From an uncultured Candidatus Melainabacteria bacterium (lineage in GTDB: Bacteria; Cyanobacteriota; Vampirovibrionia; Gastranaerophilales; Gastranaerophilaceae), in NCBI GenBank assembly GCA_934691935.1, contig CAKUTH010000001.1:186001-250000 (forward strand): a DNA stretch of 64,000 nucleotides, read 5' to 3'. Below, piece after piece: positions 25,787 through 33,183 of this stretch. Every line of letters starts with the position of its first letter. The first letter of the stretch is position 1. Position numbers and translations under genes: made by a program. Below the pieces are notes generated by a model. It searched no databases and was not told the origin of the DNA. It saw only the letters and a list, made by a program, of their open reading frames with translations.

Positions 25787-26566
25787 ATGAAAAAATATAC
25801 ATACGTCGGCGAATCTTTAAAAAACGGGAAAATTATGCGCTGGACATTTATGCCATTAAATGTCTATATCGCACCGATGAAGTTTTATTCAAAACAAGGA
25901 CAAGAGTACAAATATCGTGATATGGTTGTTCGCGCATTGAACGAATGGCAAACTGCAACAAAGGGAAAAGTTTCGTTTAAAGTTGTCAACACCTTGCTAG
26001 AATCTAACGTCAACGTCGACTGGAAAAGAGTTGAAAGAAAAGCCCTAGGACATTGTTATTTCAGCTATGATGCGTCAAACCGTCTTTATGGCGCAGAAGT
26101 CGCAATCGGGCTTACTGAAGGAATTGTTCATGCTGATTATATGGATGAAAGCGAAGTTTACCACACAATTTTGCATGAAATTGGGCATGCCATAGGGCTT
26201 GGGCACAGTCATAATCCTGCAGACATTATGTACACACCTCACCAAAAGGGTATAAATACAATATCAACTGGGGATAAACTTACTGTTAATTGGCTTTATA
26301 CGCTACCGCAAGGGGCTACAGTAAGTGAAGTTTCATCTAGGTACGGAATAGGCTCAAACGATATTGATGATATTATCGCGAAATTTATTGATAAAAAAAC
26401 ACCGACTGAATTTGAAAAAGTAAAATCCTCAATAAAAACCCCAAAACGTGACCTATTAGAAGAACAAGATGCCATTGCAAATTTGCGCAAATATCACATG
26501 GCGTTGCAAAATGTGAAGATTTCTGATGATATGAAAAAGTTTTTTAATGGGCAAAAGAAAAATTAG
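25787..26566 (+). CDS. Matrixin-like zinc metalloprotease
   Basis: 259-residue metzincin. The zinc motif HEIGHAIGLGHS (His130, Glu131, His134, His140) is followed by the Met-turn PADIMY (Met148), as in matrix metalloproteases. Unlike most matrixins it has no signal peptide or propeptide: it begins MKKYTYVGESLKNGKIMRW. It may act in the cytoplasm or leave by a non-classical route. A 206-bp piece covering residues 64-132 is duplicated at 27208-27413. The C-terminal 90 residues are charged and helical. Confidence 0.8.
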   Translation: MKKYTYVGESLKNGKIMRWTFMPLNVYIAPMKFYSKQGQEYKYRDMVVRALNEWQTATKGKVSFKVVNTLLESNVNVDWKRVERKALGHCYFSYDASNRLYGAEVAIGLTEGIVHADYMDESEVYHTILHEIGHAIGLGHSHNPADIMYTPHQKGINTISTGDKLTVNWLYTLPQGATVSEVSSRYGIGSNDIDDIIAKFIDKKTPTEFEKVKSSIKTPKRDLLEEQDAIANLRKYHMALQNVKISDDMKKFFNGQKKN

Positions 26567-26567
26567 T

Positions 26568-27059
26568 TTATTTTATTAATTTAGCCCATTTCGCTAACGT
26601 ATCTTTTATAATTGGCCATAAAAATTTTTCTTCTTTTACTGACATTTTGAAAGCAGGTGAAGGTTTTATTCCAGCGGCAACAGCCTTTCTTTCTTCCATT
26701 GCTTTATTCATTAATGAAACGTAATCTTCACTCAAATTTAAACCAAATCGATGGCAGTAACTGGTTTCATGTCCCGAAAAATAGCTTAACCTTGCTTTAC
26801 TTTTATTTTCTTTGCGTAAAACAAGGGTGTGGTCTGCACGATTAGGACCTTCATATTTGTAAGTATAACTTGTATTAACTCCAGTAGGAGTGTCTTGGTA
26901 ATAAATTTCTTTTGAAGCACCTGTTTTGTTGTTTGTAATTTTAGAAGTTATTCTTTTCCCATTTTGTTCTTTTACTTCGTATGTATAATTGCCTCTGTTG
27001 GCGGTGTATGTTTGTGGTAAATTTTTTATTATACTACTTCAATCAAATTGTTTAAACAT
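26568..27059 (-). pseudogene. Unknown gene interrupted by an in-frame TGA at codon 7
   Basis: A strong ribosome site (AAAGGAG, 27069-27075) precedes ATG at 27059, and the frame reads MFKQFD, then TGA (27039-27041), then stays open for 156 codons to TAA at 26568. The open part looks genuinely coding (TYTANRGNYTYEVKEQNGKR near its start; FLWPIIKDTLAKWAKLIK at its end) and has no alternative ATG until late. It contains Tyr-rich beta-like segments; family not recognised. TGA is a normal stop elsewhere here, so a nonsense mutation is the simplest reading. It ends 1 nt from the matrixin gene. Confidence 0.6.
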
Positions 27060-27207
27060 ATTTATTTTCTCCTTTATATTTTCCCTTTAGTAATAATAAA
27101 AATTTATTAGGATGGGAATTGCATAATTTTTTTATTTATTAAGATTTATGACCGAATTTAATAAATTTATTAATAGTGCAGTTTGTATTTTGTAAAATTT
27201 TGCTATT

Positions 27208-27413
27208 TTTAAAGTTGTCAACACCTTGCTAGAATCTAACGTCAACGTCGACTGGAAAAGAGTTGAAAGAAAAGCCCTCGGACATTGTTATTTCAGCTAT
27301 GATGCGTCAAACCGTCTTTATGGTGCAGAAGTCGCAATCGGACTTACTGAAGGAATTGTTCATGCTGATTATATGGATGAAAGCGAAGTTTACCACACAA
27401 TTTTGCATGAAAT
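27208..27413 (+). pseudogene. Duplicated internal fragment of the matrixin-like gene
   Basis: 206 bp nearly identical to 25976-26181 with three differences, all at third codon positions and all synonymous. It spans the codons for residues 64-132 and breaks off inside the zinc motif after HEI, then meets a stop. No start codon, promoter or ribosome site belongs to it. It is flanked by unrelated AT-rich DNA (27060-27207, no gene seen). Confidence 0.85.
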
Positions 27414-27417
27414 ATAA

Positions 27418-28167
27418 TTATTCGACAGGAATTTTATAATCAATACCAAATCTTTCGAATAGTTTGTTGAAGAAATCTGCGTTTTGAAGAATCTTTTTCT
27501 TTGTTAATTCCATATTAAATCCTGATGTCATATTAAACTCATCGTATTCATAGTATTTGTTTCTCAAAACCGTTTGCAAATACTCATCGATTAACTTATT
27601 ACCTTCAATTTTACGTTTTCTTACAGTTGCACTAGTATCATTGAAAAGCCATTCTTCTGCTCTTTGTGCAATATCATCAACCATTCCTATACCCTTATGC
27701 GATACAATATTTGTTTCTACTAAATCTTCCAGTTCACTAAGTTCACGTATTTTAGGTTCAAATTTAAAGCGAGAATGGAAATGTACAGCTTGCCCTAAAG
27801 AAAACAATTTCAATTTTTCCAGCCCATTCTCAAGCATAGTCATAATCCCTGCAAGATGCATCGCCGTACCCGCACCTTGAGCTCTATTACTTCTCTTAAA
27901 TACGTCCATATTGCTGTTAAATAAGACCTTTTTGGGCTCAATTGTCAAATCACTTGCGCCAATCATCCTATAATCTGCATCATCAATACGAATAGAAATT
28001 CCACGCGGGACAAATGAATCATTATAAACCTGCACAAAATAATCTTTTGGACAAAATTTTGAAGGCGTAGTATGAAAGTCTTCAAACAATTTTACACCAC
28101 GTTCAACACGAAAAGGTAACGCCTTAAAAGAGAATTGTCGATTTTTATAGTCATTATTAATTTTCAT
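27418..28167 (-). CDS. Unknown protein, possible GNAT-like fold
   Basis: 249 residues, no signal peptide or membrane segment. The middle (RAQGAGTAMHLAGIMTMLENGLEKLKLFS, residues 94-122, followed by AVHFHSRFKFEP) resembles motif A and the following strand of GNAT acetyltransferases, but the match is weak. The rest is helical. The N-terminus has RQFSFKA, like other unknown proteins of this genome with an SF motif near residue 12. A weak AGGG lies 17 nt upstream. It is divergent from accD. Confidence 0.5.
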   Translation of the reverse strand: MKINNDYKNRQFSFKALPFRVERGVKLFEDFHTTPSKFCPKDYFVQVYNDSFVPRGISIRIDDADYRMIGASDLTIEPKKVLFNSNMDVFKRSNRAQGAGTAMHLAGIMTMLENGLEKLKLFSLGQAVHFHSRFKFEPKIRELSELEDLVETNIVSHKGIGMVDDIAQRAEEWLFNDTSATVRKRKIEGNKLIDEYLQTVLRNKYYEYDEFNMTSGFNMELTKKKILQNADFFNKLFERFGIDYKIPVE

Positions 28168-28211
28168 AACACTAACTTAAATACCCTAAATGTAAAATTT
28201 TGCTATTATAT

Positions 28212-28239
28212 TTGATAACTTTTTTTTTTGGTATATAAT
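28212..28239 (+). promoter_or_regulatory. Promoter of the accD operon
   Basis: TTGATA (28212-28217), 16-nt spacer, TATAAT (28234-28239). The leader is about 36 nt and holds an AGGG 12 nt before the ATG. Confidence 0.6.
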
Positions 28240-28281
28240 GGATTTGTATTTAAGATGATTATTGATAGGGATATATAAATT

Positions 28282-29154
28282 ATGACAGTTCAAGATTGGT
28301 TTGAAAAACGTAAACAAGCACAAATTCAACGACGAGAATTGGAAGGCAGAGTTGAACTTGATATGGACCCAGATTTGTGGGTAAAATGCGTTCACTGTGA
28401 CGCTCAATTGTTGAAAGAAGATTTAATTAAAAACGATATGGTTTGTCCTGTTTGCGATTACCATTTTAGAATAAATGCAAAAAAACGTATACAACAGTTG
28501 TTTGATGAAAATTCTTTTGAAGAACTGTTTGCTGAAATTAAACCAACTGATCCATTGGAGTTTGTAGACACAGAAAGTTATAAAAACAGACTTGAAAAAG
28601 CTAACAAAAAAACAGGTTTGGATGATGCAGTCATAACAGGTCTTGCTTCAATTGAAGGACACAAGCTCGCTACAGCAGTCATGGATTTTGATTACATGGG
28701 TGGCTCTATGGGTAGCGTTGTTGGTGAAAAAGTTACAAGAATAATAGAAAAAGCAATCGAGCTACGCTTGCCTGTGCTTGCGATCACATCATCTGGCGGT
28801 GCTAGAATGCAAGAAAGTGCATTAAGTTTAATGCAAATGGCTAAAACATCTTGTGCTGTTTCTCGATTAGATGACGAAAAATTGTTATATATAAATCTAC
28901 TGACAGAACCAACTTTTGGCGGTGTTACTGCTAGTTTTGGTATGTTGGGTGATATAATTGTTGCAGAACAAGGCGCTAGAATTGGCTTTGCTGGACGACG
29001 CGTTATCGAACAAACAATTCGTCAAAAACTTCCATCTGATTTCCAAACAGCAGAATATTTGCTAAAATACGGACAAGTAGATATTGTTTCTGCTCGTAAG
29101 GATTTGAGAAAAACACTGGCAAACATCTTGGAAATGCATAAGGGGGTTAAATAA
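28282..29154 (+). CDS. accD: Acetyl-CoA carboxylase carboxyltransferase beta subunit
   Basis: Forms malonyl-CoA for fatty-acid synthesis with AccA. 290 residues. The zinc ribbon is CVHCDAQLLKEDLIKND (residues 33 onward) followed by CPVC. The crotonase-fold body has GGSMGSVVGEK and SSGGARMQES, which form the oxyanion hole, and FGMLGDIIVAEQGARIGFAG. The stop overlaps the accA start by 1 nt (TAATG), so the two subunits are translationally coupled. Confidence 0.97.
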   Translation: MTVQDWFEKRKQAQIQRRELEGRVELDMDPDLWVKCVHCDAQLLKEDLIKNDMVCPVCDYHFRINAKKRIQQLFDENSFEELFAEIKPTDPLEFVDTESYKNRLEKANKKTGLDDAVITGLASIEGHKLATAVMDFDYMGGSMGSVVGEKVTRIIEKAIELRLPVLAITSSGGARMQESALSLMQMAKTSCAVSRLDDEKLLYINLLTEPTFGGVTASFGMLGDIIVAEQGARIGFAGRRVIEQTIRQKLPSDFQTAEYLLKYGQVDIVSARKDLRKTLANILEMHKGVK

Positions 29155-30110
29155 TGTCAGCAGTATTGGAATTTGAAAAACCGATAATGGAAATTCAAGA
29201 AAAAATTGAAGAATTAAAAAAAATAAGTTTGGAGTCAGGCATGGATTTAAACAAGGAAATAGAAACTTTTGAACAACAAGCTCAGGATTATAGAAAGGAC
29301 CTTTATTCTAACCTGAAACCATCTCAAAAATTGCAAATTGCAAGACATCCAGAACGCCCAAACTTTTTGGACTACGTTAACCATATTTGCGAAGATTTTG
29401 TTGAACTTCACGGTGACAGAGAAGGCATGGATGATAGAGCGATTATTGGCGGTTTAGCCAAAATTGACGGCAAACCTGTTATGATAATCGGTACTATGAA
29501 AGGCAAATCAACAAAAGAAAACTTGGAATATAACTTTGGCATGCCTCAACCTCAAGGATACAGAAAGGCTTTGAGATTGTTCAAGCACGCAAGCAAATTC
29601 AATATTCCTATTGTAACTCTAATCGACACCCCTGGGGCATATCCTGGAATTAGCGCTGAAGAAACAAACCAAGGTGGTGCAATCGCTGTAAACCTTATGC
29701 AAATGGCGAAACTAGAAGTGCCTATTATTGCAATCATTACTGGCGAAGGCTGTTCTGGCGGTGCATTGGGTCTTGCTGTTGCTGATAAAGTTTTCTTGCT
29801 TGAACACGCTTACTATACAGTTATTTCTCCAGAAGGTTGTGCGTCTATATTGTGGCGAGATGCGACAAAAGCCTCTGAAGCTGCTGATGCTTTGAAAATT
29901 ACAGCAAAAGATTTGATGCAATTCGATATTATTGACGGTGAAATCGCAGAACCAACAGGTGGTGCACATACTGATTATGAAACTGTTTCAGCTAACATGA
30001 AGAAAACCATTATTGATAGCATTAACGAACTTTCTAAACTTTCTGCGAAAGAATTAAAAGACAGAAGATATAATAAATTTAGAAAAATGGGTAAATTTTT
30101 AGAAGGTTAG
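29154..30110 (+). CDS. accA: Acetyl-CoA carboxylase carboxyltransferase alpha subunit
   Basis: Partner of AccD, 318 residues. ELHGDREGMDDRAIIGGLA, the TPGAYPGISAEETNQGGAIA block and ITGEGCSGGALGL (carboxybiotin/oxyanion site) are diagnostic. An AAGGGGG precedes the ATG. It is second in a five-gene operon, 8 nt before prmA. Confidence 0.97.
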   Translation: MSAVLEFEKPIMEIQEKIEELKKISLESGMDLNKEIETFEQQAQDYRKDLYSNLKPSQKLQIARHPERPNFLDYVNHICEDFVELHGDREGMDDRAIIGGLAKIDGKPVMIIGTMKGKSTKENLEYNFGMPQPQGYRKALRLFKHASKFNIPIVTLIDTPGAYPGISAEETNQGGAIAVNLMQMAKLEVPIIAIITGEGCSGGALGLAVADKVFLLEHAYYTVISPEGCASILWRDATKASEAADALKITAKDLMQFDIIDGEIAEPTGGAHTDYETVSANMKKTIIDSINELSKLSAKELKDRRYNKFRKMGKFLEG

Positions 30111-30118
30111 GGGTAGAA

Positions 30119-31063
30119 ATGTCAGGATTTCAAACTGATTACATCGAATTACAAATAAAAATCAACCCTGAAATCGAAGATATTGTATCTGAATTTTGCT
30201 TTGAACAACTTTCTTGCGAAGGCGTAATTTTGGCGGAAGAAACTTACAAAGACTTGGAAATGGTTGCAACAACCGAAGGTACTTTAAAAGTTTTTTTAAC
30301 TCCTGATGATTCTCATTCAGAATTTGTTTCAGAAACATATATTGGAGAAATTCTCAAAAAACAACGAGAACTGCTAAAGTCCAGAGGTTTGACAGATGGG
30401 GAACTTGGAAGTTGGGAATTTGTTGTATCAAGCAAACCCAACGAAGATTGGTCAAAAAAATGGAAAGAAAAGTGGACAGTAACACATGTCACTGACAAAA
30501 TTACTGTTGTCCCAGACTGGATTGAATATTCTGGCAGACCTGATGAAGTTATAATAAGACTAGAGCCAGGTTGCGCATTTGGAACTGGGACTCACCAAAC
30601 AACACAGCTTTGCATGAAAGCGATTGAAAAATACATGCCAAGGGATTGCAGTGTCGCTGATATCGGCATGGGCTCTGGCATCCTTGCAATTTGTGCGAAA
30701 AAATTCGGCGCAAAATATGTGTATGGTTGTGATAACGACGAAACTGTTATTGATGTCGCTAAAGAAAACGCTAAAAAGAATTTGCCAAACAACAGTGGTG
30801 AGTACTTCTTTGAGCTTAATACTGCTGACAAAATTACAGAAAAATTCGATTTTGTTTGCGCAAACATTTTGCACAATGTACTGGCACAAATTATGGGCGA
30901 TTTGAAAAATATAATGAAAAATGGCGCAATAATGTCACTTTCAGGGATTTTAGATGAGAAGAAACCCGTTGTTTTGGAAGCTATAAAAAGAGAGAATTTA
31001 GAATTAATAGAAGAAATTCATCAAGACCAATGGACTTCTTTTGTAGTGAGAAAGGGAGTATGA
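30119..31063 (+). CDS. prmA: Ribosomal protein L11 methyltransferase
   Basis: SAM-dependent trimethylation of L11. 314 residues: an N-terminal L11-binding domain, then the linker WKEKWTVTHV, the GTGTHQTTQLC substrate-site block and the SAM motif VADIGMGSGILAICAKKFGA. NILHNVL is the NPPF-like catalytic motif. Ends with ATGA overlap into the next gene. Confidence 0.95.
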   Translation: MSGFQTDYIELQIKINPEIEDIVSEFCFEQLSCEGVILAEETYKDLEMVATTEGTLKVFLTPDDSHSEFVSETYIGEILKKQRELLKSRGLTDGELGSWEFVVSSKPNEDWSKKWKEKWTVTHVTDKITVVPDWIEYSGRPDEVIIRLEPGCAFGTGTHQTTQLCMKAIEKYMPRDCSVADIGMGSGILAICAKKFGAKYVYGCDNDETVIDVAKENAKKNLPNNSGEYFFELNTADKITEKFDFVCANILHNVLAQIMGDLKNIMKNGAIMSLSGILDEKKPVVLEAIKRENLELIEEIHQDQWTSFVVRKGV

Positions 31064-31554
31064 ACATTTCTTTTGAGCTTATATATCTAATGCTTAGTGT
31101 TGGGTTTATTCTAATTTTGATTTTGGGTTTTAAGCTTATTTTTTATATTATTACTCGAATTGTTATTGGTAAGCATTTCCCTGATAATTATTCAATGTTG
31201 GTAAAGGATTTTGGTAAACCTATTAAAACAATTGGATTAACGTTAATTAGGTTTGGAAATGAAAAAAAATGTTATGGCACTGATTATCAACAAAGTATTT
31301 CTGTAAAACTGTTTGTTTTTCAAAAATTTTTTGTTTTGAAGTGTTGCGGAAAAGCATTGTTAATAAATAATTTTAATAAGAAATTTATTTCTTTTCTTAA
31401 TACTGAAAGTTATGAAGAAATTTTGTGGAAAAGAATTACAAAACCTAGAACGGATTTGATTGTTTTTTCAAAAATTTGTTCTTTGCAGTTTCTAATAAAT
31501 AAAAAAGATTGTGAATATTTAATGAATTATATAAAGGAGTGTGAAAATGTCTAA
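31060..31554 (+). CDS. Unknown single-pass membrane protein (164 aa)
   Basis: Not recognised. One long hydrophobic segment, residues 8-34 (LMLSVGFILILILGFKLIFYIITRIV), is followed by a basic cytoplasmic domain of about 130 residues rich in Lys, Phe and Ile. I take the ATG at 31060, which overlaps the prmA stop as ATGA and has AAAGGGAG upstream. Its end overlaps the kdsB start by 8 nt. Position between prmA and kdsB gives no clear hint of function. Confidence 0.65.
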   Translation: MNISFELIYLMLSVGFILILILGFKLIFYIITRIVIGKHFPDNYSMLVKDFGKPIKTIGLTLIRFGNEKKCYGTDYQQSISVKLFVFQKFFVLKCCGKALLINNFNKKFISFLNTESYEEILWKRITKPRTDLIVFSKICSLQFLINKKDCEYLMNYIKECENV

Positions 31555-32278
31555 AACAGCAATAATTATTCCTGCTCGTTATGGTTCAAGCAGATTAGAG
31601 GGAAAACCGTTGATTAAGGTTGAGGGCAAACCTATTATTCAATGGGTTTATGAAAAAGCTCAAATGGCAAAACTCGCCGATATGATAATTGTCGCAACTG
31701 ATGATAAAAGAATTTTTGATGCCGTAAAAGAGTTTGGCGGAAACGTTGAAATGACATCAACCGAGCATAAATGCGGTTCTGACAGGATAAAAGAAGTTGT
31801 TATGCGCCACCCTGAAATTTCATACATAGTAAATCTTCAAGGCGACGAACCTTTAATTAAGCCAGAAAGCATTGACGAAGTTGCTAAAAATGTCAAAGAA
31901 GTTGACGATGCAGATATTTCAACACTTGTAAGAGAAATTAAGGATGAAAATGAGGCAGAAAATCCTAATCTTGTCAAGTGCGTTTTTGACAATTTTGGGT
32001 TTGCAATGTATTTTTCTCGTTCAAAAATCCCTTATGAAAGAAACGTTGGTAAGGCTAAAATTTATGGTCACTTGGGCATTTACGGCTACAAACGCGATGC
32101 GCTTATAAAGATGACTGAACTTCCTCAGACAACTTATGAACAAGCCGAAAGCCTAGAGCAATTGAGAGCTTTGCAAAATGGAATGAGAATAAAAATTTCT
32201 GTTGTGGACTTTGTTCCTGTCGGTATAGATACTGCGGAAGATTTAGAAAAATTCAAAAAAATAGTTACTTCAGTTTAA
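31547..32278 (+). CDS. kdsB: 3-deoxy-manno-octulosonate cytidylyltransferase
   Basis: Makes CMP-Kdo for the LPS inner core. 243 residues with the nucleotidyltransferase start IIPARYGSSRLEGKPL, then ATDD, CGSDRI, NLQGDEPLI and FSRSKIPYER, and the C-terminal VPVGIDTAEDL. Start chosen at ATG 31547, 7 nt after AAAGGAG; GTG 31541 is too close to that site. Its presence indicates an LPS-bearing outer membrane. Confidence 0.95.
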   Translation: MSKTAIIIPARYGSSRLEGKPLIKVEGKPIIQWVYEKAQMAKLADMIIVATDDKRIFDAVKEFGGNVEMTSTEHKCGSDRIKEVVMRHPEISYIVNLQGDEPLIKPESIDEVAKNVKEVDDADISTLVREIKDENEAENPNLVKCVFDNFGFAMYFSRSKIPYERNVGKAKIYGHLGIYGYKRDALIKMTELPQTTYEQAESLEQLRALQNGMRIKISVVDFVPVGIDTAEDLEKFKKIVTSV

Positions 32279-32298
32279 AAAAAATTTCACAAAAGTAC

Positions 32299-32327
32299 TT
32301 GCTTTTTTTAACAGAATACATTAAGAT
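32299..32327 (+). promoter_or_regulatory. Promoter of rpaB
   Basis: TTGCTT (32299-32304), 17-nt spacer, TAAGAT (32322-32327). It predicts a leader of about 95 nt that is very A/T-rich. The ribosome site AAAAAGG precedes the ATG. Confidence 0.5.
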
Positions 32328-32433
32328 ATAGATACAAATATTAAAGAAAATTTAAAAAAATAAATATTTTGTAATATTTTATATTTTATGATATATTTGA
32401 GGTGTTAGATTATTTAGCAAAAAGGAAAAGACT

Positions 32434-33183
32434 ATGACTGAAAATACGGAATTGCCTAATGAGACAGAAGATCGTCAACGAATACTTTTAGCTGATGATG
32501 AAGCTAGTATTAGACGAATATTGGAAACAAGATTAAAAATGGCTGGTTATGATGTTTATACGGCTCAAGATGGAGAAGAAGCTGTAAATTCATTCAACAA
32601 AAACAATCCTGATTTGGTAGTTTTGGATGTAATGATGCCAAAAATGGATGGTTATGGTGTAACAAGAGAAATCAGAAGAACATCAGATGTTCCTATTATT
32701 ATATTGACAGCATTAGGTGATGTTTCAGAAAGAATTACAGGTTTAGAATTGGGTGCAGACGATTATGTTATCAAGCCATTCTCACCTAAAGAACTTGAAG
32801 CTCGTGTAAAAGCGGTTTTAAGACGTACTAACAACAGAGAAACAGTTACTCCAGCAGGAAAAGTAACTAAAAACGTTATTACTACAGGAAATATCAAAAT
32901 AGACACAGCACGTCGTCAAGTTTATAGAAAAAATGAAAGAATTCGTCTAACAGGAATGGAATTCAGTTTGTTGGAATTGTTGGTAAACAATTCTGGTCAA
33001 GCCTTTTCAAGAAACGAAATATTGCAACATGTATGGGCTTATCCGCCAGATCATCGTATTGATACACGTGTTGTTGACGTTCATATTTCAAGATTACGTT
33101 CTAAATTAGAAACAGATCCAGCAAACCCTGAGCTAATATTGACAGCAAGGGGCATCGGATATATGTTCCAAAGAATAAGCTAA
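32434..33183 (+). CDS. rpaB: OmpR-family response regulator, RpaB type
   Basis: Two-component regulator, 249 residues. The receiver (residues 15-130) has the acidic pair DD, phospho-acceptor Asp65 in VVLDVMMPKMDGYG and the Lys in VIKPFSPKELEAR. The winged-helix domain (150-248) ends in VVDVHISRLRSKLE...ARGIGYMF. The receiver is strikingly like cyanobacterial RpaB (ASIRRILETRL, TALGDVSERITGLELGADD), an essential regulator of light/redox stress there. In this non-photosynthetic lineage its targets must differ. It is followed by a terminator. Its cognate kinase is not adjacent. Confidence 0.9.
   Translation: MTENTELPNETEDRQRILLADDEASIRRILETRLKMAGYDVYTAQDGEEAVNSFNKNNPDLVVLDVMMPKMDGYGVTREIRRTSDVPIIILTALGDVSERITGLELGADDYVIKPFSPKELEARVKAVLRRTNNRETVTPAGKVTKNVITTGNIKIDTARRQVYRKNERIRLTGMEFSLLELLVNNSGQAFSRNEILQHVWAYPPDHRIDTRVVDVHISRLRSKLETDPANPELILTARGIGYMFQRIS

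Noticed and set aside
26568..27059. Recoding of TGA as Trp or Gly to explain the early TGA
   Set aside because: prmA, the GT8 gene and others end in TGA and tryptophan is encoded by TGG throughout, so the standard bacterial code applies.
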